Origin: Hypericibacter adhaerens
GTDB taxonomy: Bacteria > Pseudomonadota > Alphaproteobacteria > Dongiales > Dongiaceae
Reading direction: 5' to 3'
NCBI RefSeq assembly: GCF_008728835.1
Contig: NZ_CP042582.1
Location: forward strand, 1,302,001 to 1,366,000
DNA length: 64,000 nucleotides
Shown here: in pieces, positions 1 to 10,008 of the stretch
How positions within the stretch are numbered: position 1 is the first letter of the stretch
Layout of the letters: each line of letters begins with the position of its first letter
The notes under the pieces: model-generated
What the model was told of the DNA's origin: nothing
The model's input: the letters and a program-made list of their open reading frames with translations, nothing else
The model's database searches: none
Made by a program: the position numbers and the translations under genes

Positions 1-1806
1 CGGGCGGCCCTGGCGATCGAGCCTTCGGTCGGCGGCGATTGGAGCCGGCTCGGCAGCGTGCTCGGCGAGCTGGGCCAGGATGCGGAGGCCATCGCCGCCT
101 ATGAAACGGCGCTGTCGCATCTGGCGGCGGCCCCGGCGAGCGAACGGGCGGGGCTGCTGCGCCGCCTCGGCACCCTCCAGCGCCGCGCGGGCCAGGTCGA
201 CGCCGCGATCCGGTCCTGGCGGGAATCGCTGGCGCTCCTGCCCGATCAATCCGCCATCGCCTTCAATCTCGGCAACGCGCTCAAGGATGAGGGGCGCAGC
301 GAGGACGCCGAAGCGGCTTACCGCCGGGCGCTGGCGATCGAGCCGGGCTTCACCCGCGCGCGGATCAATCTGGGCGCGGTGCTGCATGCCGCGCGGCGGC
401 TCGAGGACGCGGAGGCGGTGTTCCGCGAGGCGCTGGCCCATGATCCAGGCTCGGCGGACGCACGCCGCAATCTCGCGGTGGTGCTGCATGACCGCGGCCG
501 GGACGAGGAGGGATGGCAGGCGCTGCAGCCCTTGCTCGAGGGCCGCCCCGATACGGCCGAGACGTTGGATGTCGCGGTGGTGCTGCTGCAGGCGCTGCAT
601 CGCCCGGCCGAGGCGCTCGCGATCGCCGACCGCCTGCTGGCGCTCGATCCGCGCAGCGGCCGGGCGCTCGGCAATCGCGCTTCCGCTCTCTTGGCGCTCG
701 ACCGGATCGAGGAAGCCCGCGACGCGGCCCGCATAGCGGCGGCGCTCCCCGATGCCGATGGCGATGTGCTGACGGGGGCGGGCGTGGTGTTCCGCAGTCT
801 CGGCCTGATGGATCAGTCGATCGCCTGCTTCCGGCGCGCGCTGGCCGCCGAGCCCGGCCATATCGGCGCGCATTCGAGCCTCGCCATGGCGCTGCTGATG
901 ACCGGCCAGTACGAGGAAGGCTGGGCGCAGTACGAGTGGCGCTGGAAGACGCCCGACTTCGTCGCGGGCATCGGCCGCTACGAGCATAAGCGCTGGAACG
1001 GCGAGCCCCGCCCCGATGCGACGCTGCTGGTCTATGCCGAGCAGGGTTTCGGCGACAGCCTGCAATTCGCGCGTCTCATCGCCGGTGCCGCGGGTCGCGT
1101 CGGACGGATCGCCTTCGAGATCCAGCCGGAGCTGGCGCGGTTGATGCAGGGTCTTGCCGGCACCGACGAGATCGTGCCGCGCACCGGCAAGACCGCGCCC
1201 TTCGACCTCCAGGTCCCGCTGCTCAGCCTGCCGACGCTGCTCGGGGTGACGCTCGACCGGATTCCCGGCACGGTTCCTTATCTCCATGCCGAGCCCGAGC
1301 GGGTGCGGCACTGGGCGGACCGGCTCCGCGATCTGAAACGGCCGCGCATCGGGCTGGTGTGGCAGGGCAACCCGCGTCATCCCAATGACCGGCTGCGCTC
1401 GATCGCGCTGGCAAGGCTGGCGCCCCTGATCGAACGCCGCGAGGCCGGCTGGGTCAGCCTGCAGAAGGGGCCGGCCGCGGTCCAGATCGAAGCGGCCGGG
1501 CTCGCGCAGCGGATTTTCGATCCGACCGAGGAACTCGCGGACTATGCCGACACAGCGGCGGTTTGCGCGAATCTCGATCTGGTGATCTCGGTCGATACCT
1601 CGGTCGCGCATCTGGCGGGCGCGCTCGGCCGGCCGCTCTTCGTGCTGCTGCCGCTGGTGCCGGATTTCCGCTGGCTGCTGGGACGCCGCGACAGCCCCTG
1701 GTACCCGACGGCGCGCCTCTTCCGGCAGATCCGCTACAACGACTGGTCCGATCCCCTGGCCGAGCTCGATCGCGCCATCGCCGAGCGGGTTCGGGATTCG
1801 CGATGA
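1..1806 (+). CDS. TPR protein with C-terminal GT9/GT41-like glycosyltransferase module (5' truncated)
   Basis: The reading frame is open from base 1, so the true start lies upstream; 601 residues are visible. About the first 305 are tetratricopeptide repeats with the usual A-L-x-I-x-P-x-x-x-x-A pattern. The rest, from the E-G-W-x-x-Y-E-W-R-W boundary near 919-950, is a glycosyltransferase-like module with a Y-A-E-Q-G-F-G-D loop (near 1035), an L-V-W-Q-G-N-P segment (near 1360) and the D-T-S-V-A-H-L-A-G-A-L-G motif (near 1593). Such TPR-transferase proteins are often found with flagellar or surface glycosylation genes in alphaproteobacteria; donor and acceptor cannot be read here. The stop overlaps the next start (ATGA at 1803-1806), so the two genes are translationally coupled. 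Confidence 0.85.
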   Translation, partial: RAALAIEPSVGGDWSRLGSVLGELGQDAEAIAAYETALSHLAAAPASERAGLLRRLGTLQRRAGQVDAAIRSWRESLALLPDQSAIAFNLGNALKDEGRSEDAEAAYRRALAIEPGFTRARINLGAVLHAARRLEDAEAVFREALAHDPGSADARRNLAVVLHDRGRDEEGWQALQPLLEGRPDTAETLDVAVVLLQALHRPAEALAIADRLLALDPRSGRALGNRASALLALDRIEEARDAARIAAALPDADGDVLTGAGVVFRSLGLMDQSIACFRRALAAEPGHIGAHSSLAMALLMTGQYEEGWAQYEWRWKTPDFVAGIGRYEHKRWNGEPRPDATLLVYAEQGFGDSLQFARLIAGAAGRVGRIAFEIQPELARLMQGLAGTDEIVPRTGKTAPFDLQVPLLSLPTLLGVTLDRIPGTVPYLHAEPERVRHWADRLRDLKRPRIGLVWQGNPRHPNDRLRSIALARLAPLIERREAGWVSLQKGPAAVQIEAAGLAQRIFDPTEELADYADTAAVCANLDLVISVDTSVAHLAGALGRPLFVLLPLVPDFRWLLGRRDSPWYPTARLFRQIRYNDWSDPLAELDRAIAERVRDSR

Positions 1807-4800
1807 CAGGCGGGCCAGCCTCGCGCGCCCAGACGCAGGCCGCGCTCAAGGCCCATGCGGCGGGCAACCGCGTGGAGGCGCAGCGTCTCTACCGGGCCGC
1901 GCTGGCCCTGGATCCGGACGACGCAGCGGCACTTCACGGCCTTGGCCTGCTGGTCTTCGAGGGCGGCGAGCGCGAGCAAGGGTTGGCGCTGCTCGAGAAG
2001 GCGGTTCGGAATGCGCCGCAATCGGCCGAGTTCCGCCGTCATCATGCTCATTGCCTGGCGCTGGCCGGCAGCCTCGACCCCGCGATCGCGGCCTTCGGCG
2101 CGCTGCTGAAGCTCCCTGACACGGAGGCGGACGACTGGACCCGCCTCGGTATCCTTCAGGCGCAGCGTGGGCTGTACGGGGACGCTGCAGCTTCGTTCGA
2201 AGGCGCGCTGTCGCGGCTGGCCCCAAGCTCGCCGGAGCGGATCGCCAGCTTGCGCCGGCTGGGGCAGGCGCAGCGTCGCGCCGGTCTCGGGTCCGCCGCG
2301 GTCCGATCCTGGATGACGGCCTTGACGCTCGATCGCGGACAGACCGAGATCGCGCTCCATCTGGGCGACCTGCTGCTGGAGCTCGGCCGGCCGGCCGAAG
2401 CGGAAACGGTCTATCGGCAGGCGCTGGCCGCCAAGCCGGACGCGCTCGATCTGCAGATCAATCTGGGCGTGATGCTGCGCGAAGCCGGCCGCAGCGAGGA
2501 GGCCGAGGCGGCCTTTCGCGCCGCCCTCGGCCTCGATCCGGCATCGGCGCTGGCCCGCCGCAACCTGGCGCTGGCGCTTCATGACCGCGGCCGGGACGAA
2601 GAGGCGCTCGCGGAAATTCAGGCCGTGCTGAAGACAGCGCCCCAGGACCCGCCGGCCTTGACGGTCGCCGCCAGCCTGCTCCTGGCCCTCGATCGTCCCG
2701 CCGAGGCGCTGGAGCTTGCGGACCGGGTCTCACGGCTCGAGCCGGGGAGCACGCGCGTCCAGGCCATCCGCGCCCGCAGCCTGCTGAAGCTCGATCGGAG
2801 CGAGGCGGCGCTCGAGGCGGCGCACGCGGTGCAGCGGGCATCGCGCGATGCGGATGCGCTGCATGATGCGGCCTCCGTGTTCCGCGATCTGGGCCTGATG
2901 GAGCCCGCCATCGGCTGCTATCGCCAAGCGATCGCCGCCCGGCCGGGCTATGTCGATGCGCATGTGAATCTGGGCGGCGCGTTGCTCTCCTGCGGGCAGT
3001 TCGCGGAGGGCTGGCAGGAATATGAATGGCGCTGGCAGCGCTCGCCTGGAAGGGAGAGGCGCAACCGGCCGCTGCCCCAGCCGTTCTGGGACGGCGCGCG
3101 GCCGCTTTCCGGCCGGCTGCTGGTCTGGAACGAGCAGGGCATCGGCGACGAGATCTTGTTCTCGAGCCTGTTGCCCGAGATCGCCCGCGATCTCGGCTGC
3201 ATCCTCGAATGCGATCCGCGGCTGGTCGGGTTGCTGGGCCGGTCCCTGCCGGGAGTCGAGCTGGTGGCACGGCGCCAGCCGCCGCAGCTCGATCCGCGCC
3301 TGCTCGCGAGCGACATCGTCGCGCAGATTCCGGCCGGCGGGCTGGCCGCGCTGCTGCGCCCGACGCTCGAGAGCTTCGCCGGCAAGGGCGATGCTTATCT
3401 CCGGCCCGATCCCGAACGTCGCCAGGCCCTGCGCACCCGCTACGACGACGGCCGCCTGCTGGTGGGCATCGCCTGGCACACCATCGCCGACAGCGCCCAG
3501 GGCCGTTCCTTGACGCTCGAGCGGCTGGAGCCGGTGCTGCGGACGCCCGGCGTCCGTTTCGTCTCGGTCCAGTACGGCGATCATGCGGAAGAGATCGCGG
3601 CGCTGGCCCGGCGCAGCGGGGTTGAGCTGCTCCAGGACGCCTCGGTCGACCCGATGACGGATCTCGACGGTTTCGCGGCGCAGCTCGCGGCGGTCGATCT
3701 GGTCGTCACCATCGACAACAGCACGGCGCATTTCGCCGGCGCGCTGGGCGTGCCCTGCTGGGTTCTCCTGCCGCATTGGGCGGAGTGGCGCTGGCAGCGG
3801 GAGGGATCCGCCTCGATCTGGTGGCGTTCCTTGCGGCTCTTCCGCCAGACGAAGCGCAACGACTGGCGCGGGCCCCTGGCCGATCTGGCGGCGGCTCTCG
3901 CGCAGCGGCTTTCGGGCAAGGATGCCGCCACCGTCGGATCGCCGGAACCGCGGTTCGAGACGGCGCTGTCGCTCTATCAATCGAAGGAATTTCCCGCCGC
4001 GGCGGCGATGCTCGAGCGGCTGGTCGGCCGCGAGCCTCGGCGCGGCGAGGCCTGGCATCTGCTGGGCGTGATCCGCTCCCAGGCCGGCGACGCGGAGGGT
4101 GCGCTGGCGGCGCTGGAGCGGGCCGTCGCTCTCAACCCGCGCGATGCGGAGGCGCTGGGCAATCTCGCGCGGCTTCAGGTCGCGCGCAAGCGCCAGGACC
4201 TGGCCGCGCCCCTGTTGCAGCAGGCGGTGGTATCGGCGCCCCATGATGCCGGGCTGTGGCGCGACCTGGCGCGTGCGAAGCGCAGCCTTGGCGACACCGA
4301 TGGCGCGATCGAGGCGCTGGAAAGGGTGCTGGCGCTGCGGCCGGCAGATGCGGCGGCGATGATCGACCTGGCCGGTCTGTTCGCCCGCCGCGGCGATCCG
4401 CGCCGGGCCCACGAGCTTTATGCGAAGGCGGCGGCGCTCGATCCGAAGGACGCCCCGGTCCAGCGGCAGCTCGCCGAAGGCTTCCGCAATCTGGGCCTTC
4501 TCGCGGAGGCCCGGACCGCGGCGCTTCGCGCCGTCGCCCTCGATCCCGGCCATGCTTTCGGCCATGCCCTGCTGGGCGACATTCTCCGCATGATGGAGGA
4601 TTTCGCGGGTGCCGAGGCGGCGCTCGACCGGGCGCTGGCGCTCGCCCCCGATCTCATGCTCGCCAACTTCTACAAGGGCCTGCTCGAGAACGACCTGACC
4701 CGCGTCGATTCCGCGATCGCCTGGCTCGACAAGGCCCTGGCGCTCGACCCCGAACATGCCGATCTGCACTGGAACCGGGCGGTGATGAACATCCGCCGCG

Positions 4801-7800
4801 GGCGCTGGCGCGAAGGCTTCGCCGAATATGAGTGGCGGTTCCGTTCCTCGCTCTTCGTCGGCGGTCCGCACCCGCCGCTGCCGGTCCGTCCGAAACCCGA
4901 AGAGCTGGCGGGCCGGCGCGTCTGGCTCACGGCCGAGCAGGGGATCGGCGATGCGATCCAGTTCCTGCGCTACGCGGCGCGGGTGGCACGGGCCGGTGCG
5001 ACGCCGATCCTGGAGGCTCCGGCTGAGCTTCTCGATCTCGCACGCTCGACCGCCGGCGTTGCCGAGGTGATCGCGCGCGGCAGCACGCCGCCCGCGCACG
5101 ATATCGCCTTGCCGCTCATGAGCCTGCCTCACGTCTTCGGCACCGAGATCGACACCGTGCCCGCCGATGTCCCTTACCTCCATCCCGATCCGGCGGCCGC
5201 GGCGGCCTGGGCGAAGCGCCTCGAGGCCTTGCCGCGCCCGCGCATCGGTCTCGCCTGGCAGGGCAATCCCGCTCATCGCAACGACCGCAACCGCTCGATC
5301 GCCTTGGCGCGGCTGAAGCCGCTGATCGAGGCAACCCCTGCGGGCTGGGTCAGCCTGCAGAAAGGCACGGGCAGCGAGCAGGTGGCGGCGGCCGACCTGT
5401 CGGGCCGCCTCTACGAGGCCGGGCCGGGCTTGCGCGATTTCGCCGACACCGCGGCGCTGGTCGCCAATCTCGATCTCGTCGTCACGATCGACAGCGCGGT
5501 CGCGCATCTTTGCGGCGCCTTGGGTCGCGCCGTCCTGCTGCTGCTGCCCTGGTCGCCCGATTTCCGCTGGATGCTCGATCGTCCCGACACGCCCTGGTAT
5601 CCGACGATGCGTCTCCTGCGCCAGGCGCAGCGGCGCGACTGGTCGGTGCCGCTGGCGGAGCTTCGGTCGATTCTCGCGGGCGCAGGTCCAGGCGGCTTTC
5701 AGCTTTTCCCGGAGCGTGCGCGGCAGACAGCCCGGCAGAAGCTCGAGGCGCAGGTCGCCGAGCTTTCCGCACGGCTGGCGCGAGCGCCGCAGGACGTCGC
5801 GCTCCTGACGCGACTGTCCTCACTCGAAAGAGCCCTGGGACGGAGCGGGGCCGCGGTCGCGCTGGCACGGCGTGCGCTGTTGCAGGAAGCAGATTCGCCG
5901 CCGGCCTTGGCGGCCTTGGGCCACGCTCTGTCGGACCAGGGCGATGTGGAGGGCGCGATCGCGGCCTACGAGGCCCTTCTCCGGCGACAGCCGGAGAATG
6001 TCTCCGCGCTCGCCAATCTTTCGACCCTGCGGCTGCGCCGGATCGGCGGCGTGGCCGGGACCATCGGACCGATCGCGACGGACCGGCCGCTCGCGGAAGC
6101 GATCGGCGATGCGCTCTCGCTGGCGCGACGCGCGCTGGCCATCGATCCCGGCTCCGCCCCGGCGATCCTGGCCGTGGGCGCGGCGCTGATGAGGGCCGGC
6201 GATGTCGACGGCGCGGCCGACGCCTATGAGCGCGCCCTCGCGATCGAGCCCGCCCATGCCATCGCGCTGGTCAACCTGACCCTGCTGTGCCTGCGCCAGG
6301 GACGCGCGGCGGAAGCGGAGGCGCTCGGACGTCGCGCCGTTGCCGTCGCGCCCGACCATCCGCAGGCTCACTGGCACCTGGCGCTGGCGCTGCTGACCAA
6401 CAGCAAGCTGCGCGAAGGATGGGAGGAATTCGCCTGGCGCTGGCTCACGCCCTTCGAGCAGGCGCAACGGCGCCGATGGCCCTGGCCGCAATGGCGGGGC
6501 GAGAGGCTCGACGGAAAGCTCCTGGTCTGGAACGAGCAGGGGATCGGCGACGAGCTGATGTTCTCGAGCCTGCTGCCCGAGCTGGCCCGGCGGGCCGATC
6601 TCACGGTCGAATGCGATCCGCGCCTGATGACGCTGCTCGGCCGGTCGCTGCCGGATGTCGCCCTGCGGGCCCGTCCGCCATCGCCCGTGGATGGCGGCCC
6701 GCAGCCGCAGGGGATCGTGGCGCAGGTCAGTGCCGCCGATCTGCCGCGGCTCCTGCGCCCCGATCTCGGCAGCTTCGCCGGCCATGGCGGCGCGTATCTC
6801 GAAGCCGATCCGGCGCGGCGCGACAGCCTGCGCCGGCGCTACGGGCTCGAGCGGTCGCGCCTCGGCCTCGCCTGGCATACGGCTTCCCGCACCGACGCCG
6901 AAGCCCGCCGCGTCCCGCTGGCGATGTTCCTGCCCTTGCTGCGCGACCGCCGGCTGCATGTCATCAGCCTTCAATATGGCGATCACCAGGCCGAGATCCG
7001 CGCGCTGGCGGCACAAGGTGGCGCGATCACCCTCGATCCGGCCATCGATCCCCTGACCGATCTCGATGGTTTCGCGGCCCAGATCGCCGCGCTCGACCTC
7101 GTCATCACGATCGACAACAGCACGGCCCATATGGCGGGTGCCCTGGGCGTGCCCTGCTGGGTGCTGCTGCCCTATGCCGCGGAGTGGCGCTGGCTCAGGG
7201 ATCGGGAGGATTGCGTCTGGTGGCCCTCCCTGCGTTTGTTCCGGCAGGAGAGGCGCGGCGATTGGTCGGCGCCGCTGGCCCGTCTCCAGGCCGAGCTGGC
7301 GGGCTGGCTCGAGACGCGTGGCGCCCCGGTGCCCGGCGTCCCATCGACCTCGGAGATAGAAGCCGCGCATCGCCGATTCCAGCAGTTGCGCGATGCCGGA
7401 AAGCTCGATGAGGCGGCGGCGCTGCTCGAGGATTGGCTGCGCCGGCATCCCGACAATGCCGGCCTGCTGGCCGAGCTCTCCGTCATCGAGCGCAAGCGCC
7501 GTCATGTCGAGGCGTCGCTTGCCCATGCGCGCCACGCCGCCGCCATCGCGCCCGATTTCGCGCCCGCGCAACTGGCTTTGGGCGCGGCCCTGTCCGATAT
7601 CGACGAGGTCGACGCGGCGGCCGATGCCTATGAGAAGGTTCTGGTCAAGGCGCCGGACAACAACGTGGCCCTCACCAACCTCTCGGCCCTGCGGCTGCGC
7701 CAGGGCCGGGCCGCCGAAGCGGAAGCGCTCGGCCGGCGGGCCGTCGCGGTCGCGCCCGAGCATGGCTCCGCCCACTGGAACCTGTCCCACGCGCTGCTCA

Positions 7801-8750
7801 GCAACGGCAATTTCCGCGAGGGCTGGGCCGCTTATGAATGGCGCTGGAAGGCGGGAACGCTCGACGCAGAGAAGCGCGACTGGCCCTGGCCGCCCTGGCA
7901 GGGCGAGCCGTTGCAGGGCCGGCGGATCCTGGTCTTCGCCGAGCAGGGATTCGGCGACACCCTTCAGTTCGTTCGCCTGCTGCCGGCCTTGAAGGCGCTC
8001 GGGGCGACGGTCCTGCTCGAGGTCCAGCCGGCCTTGAAGCGCCTGCTGGCGAACGCACCCGGCGTCGACCGGATCTTCGCCCGCGGCGACCGGCTGCCTC
8101 CGGTCGATTTCCAAGTGCCGCTGATGAGCCTGCCGCATCGCCTCGGCCTGACGCTCGAGACGATACCGGCGCCGGTTCCCTATCTCGCCGCGGAGCCCGA
8201 GGCGCGCGCCGCCTGGCGGCAACGGCTGTCCAATCTGAAGCGGCCGCATGTCGGTCTCTGCTGGCAGGGCGGGCGCGAGCACAAGGTCGATCGCTGGCGA
8301 TCGCTGCCGCTGGCGCGTCTGACGCCGCTGATCGCGGCCAGCGATGCCTCGTTCATTTCCCTGCAGAAGGAGGACGACCGGGCGGAGATCGCGGCGGCGG
8401 GTCTCGAGGGCCGGCTGCGTTCGGTCGCTGCCGAGCTCGGCGATTTCGCCGACACGGCGGCCTTGATCGAGGATCTCGATCTCGTGATCTGCGTCGATAC
8501 GGCCGTGGGCCATCTGGCCGGTGCGCTCGGCAAGCCGGTCTGGCTACTGCTGGGCTTCGCGCCCGATTTCCGCTGGATGCGCGACCGTGCGGACAACCCC
8601 TGGTATCCGTTCCACCGTCTCTACCGCCAGGAGCGGTGGGGAGATTGGTCGGTGCCGCTCGCGGGGATCGGCCGCGCGCTGCCGGGAATCCTGGCGGAGT
8701 TCCCCGGCCCGACGGTCCCGCCGGCCGCATCCACAAATCTGAAAAAATAG
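1803..8750 (+). CDS. Giant four-module TPR/glycosyltransferase protein
   Basis: An uninterrupted 2315-residue protein. I chose ATG 1803 because it overlaps the upstream stop; the frame is open further upstream only as a shadow of gene 1. It alternates TPR blocks with four GT9/GT41-like modules at about residues 406-702 (A), 1008-1293 (B), 1542-1835 (C) and 2010-2315 (D). A and C share V-W-N-E-Q-G-I-G-D-E and T-I-D-N-S-T-A-H signatures. B and D share A-E-Q-G-x-G-D with a D-x-A-V-x-H-L motif and resemble the single module of the preceding gene. The order ABAB suggests duplication of a two-module unit. The likely role is cytoplasmic glycosylation of proteins or surface structures, but the substrate is unknown. 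Whether all modules are catalytic cannot be judged. Confidence 0.85.
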   Translation: MTGGPASRAQTQAALKAHAAGNRVEAQRLYRAALALDPDDAAALHGLGLLVFEGGEREQGLALLEKAVRNAPQSAEFRRHHAHCLALAGSLDPAIAAFGALLKLPDTEADDWTRLGILQAQRGLYGDAAASFEGALSRLAPSSPERIASLRRLGQAQRRAGLGSAAVRSWMTALTLDRGQTEIALHLGDLLLELGRPAEAETVYRQALAAKPDALDLQINLGVMLREAGRSEEAEAAFRAALGLDPASALARRNLALALHDRGRDEEALAEIQAVLKTAPQDPPALTVAASLLLALDRPAEALELADRVSRLEPGSTRVQAIRARSLLKLDRSEAALEAAHAVQRASRDADALHDAASVFRDLGLMEPAIGCYRQAIAARPGYVDAHVNLGGALLSCGQFAEGWQEYEWRWQRSPGRERRNRPLPQPFWDGARPLSGRLLVWNEQGIGDEILFSSLLPEIARDLGCILECDPRLVGLLGRSLPGVELVARRQPPQLDPRLLASDIVAQIPAGGLAALLRPTLESFAGKGDAYLRPDPERRQALRTRYDDGRLLVGIAWHTIADSAQGRSLTLERLEPVLRTPGVRFVSVQYGDHAEEIAALARRSGVELLQDASVDPMTDLDGFAAQLAAVDLVVTIDNSTAHFAGALGVPCWVLLPHWAEWRWQREGSASIWWRSLRLFRQTKRNDWRGPLADLAAALAQRLSGKDAATVGSPEPRFETALSLYQSKEFPAAAAMLERLVGREPRRGEAWHLLGVIRSQAGDAEGALAALERAVALNPRDAEALGNLARLQVARKRQDLAAPLLQQAVVSAPHDAGLWRDLARAKRSLGDTDGAIEALERVLALRPADAAAMIDLAGLFARRGDPRRAHELYAKAAALDPKDAPVQRQLAEGFRNLGLLAEARTAALRAVALDPGHAFGHALLGDILRMMEDFAGAEAALDRALALAPDLMLANFYKGLLENDLTRVDSAIAWLDKALALDPEHADLHWNRAVMNIRRGRWREGFAEYEWRFRSSLFVGGPHPPLPVRPKPEELAGRRVWLTAEQGIGDAIQFLRYAARVARAGATPILEAPAELLDLARSTAGVAEVIARGSTPPAHDIALPLMSLPHVFGTEIDTVPADVPYLHPDPAAAAAWAKRLEALPRPRIGLAWQGNPAHRNDRNRSIALARLKPLIEATPAGWVSLQKGTGSEQVAAADLSGRLYEAGPGLRDFADTAALVANLDLVVTIDSAVAHLCGALGRAVLLLLPWSPDFRWMLDRPDTPWYPTMRLLRQAQRRDWSVPLAELRSILAGAGPGGFQLFPERARQTARQKLEAQVAELSARLARAPQDVALLTRLSSLERALGRSGAAVALARRALLQEADSPPALAALGHALSDQGDVEGAIAAYEALLRRQPENVSALANLSTLRLRRIGGVAGTIGPIATDRPLAEAIGDALSLARRALAIDPGSAPAILAVGAALMRAGDVDGAADAYERALAIEPAHAIALVNLTLLCLRQGRAAEAEALGRRAVAVAPDHPQAHWHLALALLTNSKLREGWEEFAWRWLTPFEQAQRRRWPWPQWRGERLDGKLLVWNEQGIGDELMFSSLLPELARRADLTVECDPRLMTLLGRSLPDVALRARPPSPVDGGPQPQGIVAQVSAADLPRLLRPDLGSFAGHGGAYLEADPARRDSLRRRYGLERSRLGLAWHTASRTDAEARRVPLAMFLPLLRDRRLHVISLQYGDHQAEIRALAAQGGAITLDPAIDPLTDLDGFAAQIAALDLVITIDNSTAHMAGALGVPCWVLLPYAAEWRWLRDREDCVWWPSLRLFRQERRGDWSAPLARLQAELAGWLETRGAPVPGVPSTSEIEAAHRRFQQLRDAGKLDEAAALLEDWLRRHPDNAGLLAELSVIERKRRHVEASLAHARHAAAIAPDFAPAQLALGAALSDIDEVDAAADAYEKVLVKAPDNNVALTNLSALRLRQGRAAEAEALGRRAVAVAPEHGSAHWNLSHALLSNGNFREGWAAYEWRWKAGTLDAEKRDWPWPPWQGEPLQGRRILVFAEQGFGDTLQFVRLLPALKALGATVLLEVQPALKRLLANAPGVDRIFARGDRLPPVDFQVPLMSLPHRLGLTLETIPAPVPYLAAEPEARAAWRQRLSNLKRPHVGLCWQGGREHKVDRWRSLPLARLTPLIAASDASFISLQKEDDRAEIAAAGLEGRLRSVAAELGDFADTAALIEDLDLVICVDTAVGHLAGALGKPVWLLLGFAPDFRWMRDRADNPWYPFHRLYRQERWGDWSVPLAGIGRALPGILAEFPGPTVPPAASTNLKK

Positions 8751-8841
8751 GCTCAATTCTTTATTAACCGGCCCTGGCGTGAAGTCTCCACCGGAGGGCC
8801 TCGCGGCCGTCGCGGGGACTGCTTGGGAAAAGGTTTCTGGG

Positions 8842-9669
8842 ATGAGCGACATCGAGCAACTGCGCCGGCGCGTCGAAGCGGCCGAGCGTCACTTCGGCAG
8901 CATCGGCGAGCAGCAGGGCAAATACAGCGCGCGCCTGATTCACCTGATGGACCAGATCGAGCAGCGCGCTGCCGATCGCGAGAGCGAGCTCGGCCGTTAT
9001 GTCGGCGAGCTGCAGGCACTGCGCCGCGATCACGAGCAGGTGAAGGCGATGCTGCAGGCCTTGCTGGGTGCGATCGAGACCGGCGGCGGCGAAGCGATCA
9101 TGGCGACGCTGCACGAGATGGACCGCAAGGCGAGCGCCTTGGTCGGGGAGGGGCCGGCCGGCGAGGAGAGCTTCACCGCGATGGACTCGCCTGCAGCGGA
9201 GGAGGCCGATCTCGAGGCGGCAGGCCGCGATGATTTTCAGAACGGTTTCGAGGACGTGACCGCCGAGACCTTGGCGGCCGAAGAAGCGGCGCTCGAGCCC
9301 GAAGCGGAGACCGACACGGAAATCGAGCCGGAGGCGGAGATCGAGGCCGAGGCGGAAGCGGAGATCGAGCCCGACACGACGGCGGACCGGTTCGAGGATG
9401 TGACGCCGGAGACGCTGGCGGCCGAAGAGGCGGAAGAGCAGGCCCTCGCCGCTAGCACGGATGTCATTGCCCCGGAGGCGCGGGTGGAGCTCGAGATGGA
9501 AACCCGGATCGTCGCTCCCGCCCCCACGACGGCCCAGTCGCCGGTGGCCGGCATCATTCAGCGCATCGGCCAGCTGACCCGCGAGCTGGCGGAACAGCCC
9601 ACGCCGATCAAGGCGCCGGCGCCGCCGGCTGAACCCGCCGTCGCCAAGCAGCGCCGGGCCGCCTCCTGA
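8842..9669 (+). CDS. Hypothetical acidic coiled-coil protein with a duplicated motif
   Basis: A 275-residue protein that I cannot assign to a family. I preferred ATG 8842, preceded by AAAAGG at 8828-8833, to an upstream GTG at 8779 with no ribosome binding site. Residues 1-100 are charged heptad-like helix, probably coiled coil. Residues 110-215 are very acidic, rich in Glu and Ala, and contain two near-identical copies of F-E-D-V-T-x-E-T-L-A-A-E-E-A (9247-9288 and 9391-9432). The C-terminus is proline-rich then basic. There is no signal peptide or membrane segment. It lies 91 bp after the giant TPR gene on the same strand, so it may belong to the same unit, but no function is inferred. Confidence 0.7.
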   Translation: MSDIEQLRRRVEAAERHFGSIGEQQGKYSARLIHLMDQIEQRAADRESELGRYVGELQALRRDHEQVKAMLQALLGAIETGGGEAIMATLHEMDRKASALVGEGPAGEESFTAMDSPAAEEADLEAAGRDDFQNGFEDVTAETLAAEEAALEPEAETDTEIEPEAEIEAEAEAEIEPDTTADRFEDVTPETLAAEEAEEQALAASTDVIAPEARVELEMETRIVAPAPTTAQSPVAGIIQRIGQLTRELAEQPTPIKAPAPPAEPAVAKQRRAAS

Positions 9670-10008
9670 GAATCGGACGGGCCTCGGCCCCGGGATCGGG
9701 CGGCCGGCCGAGCCGGCTGCCCTCTCGGGCTGCGGCGGCCTGTCGCAATGAAAACACGGATTTACGGGGAACAAATAGGGTGAGGGGCGCTTACCCTTCA
9801 GGGCTCGGCGGGTTCTGACCCGGCAAGGCCATAAGGTCGCGCATTGTCGGCCGTCTTTCATCAACGGTTGACAGCCTCGACTATGTCGCTGGTAGAACAC
9901 CGGGGGCAATTCTGCGGGCCTTTGGGGGACAATGCCGTTCTCGACATGGCATTGGCGGGGCCGGCAGCTTCCACCGATAGTTTTGAATTCGCGTAAGGGC
10001 TTGTTGGC
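9670..10008. other. Intergenic region of 339 bp without a recognisable gene
   Basis: This stretch holds GC-rich imperfect hairpins near 9677-9725 that lack a T-tract, and a less GC-rich second half. A possible promoter for the next gene is TTGACA at 9868-9873 with TAGAAC at 9893-9898, but the 19 bp spacing is long. I see no conserved RNA or small coding region with a convincing start. Confidence 0.5.
9868..9898 (+). promoter_or_regulatory. Possible sigma70-like promoter for the ferritin-like gene
   Basis: A perfect TTGACA -35 hexamer is followed after 19 bp by TAGAAC (4 of 6 matches to TATAAT). It lies about 110 bp upstream of the ATG at 10009. The spacing is longer than ideal, so this is tentative. 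Confidence 0.35.

Noticed and set aside
2730-8513. Two very long minus-strand open frames (about 925 and 897 codons) opposite the giant TPR gene
   Set aside because: High G+C removes stops from the antisense frame. Their translations are rich in Arg, Gln and Gly without domain patterns, whereas the plus-strand frame shows clear TPR and transferase motifs.
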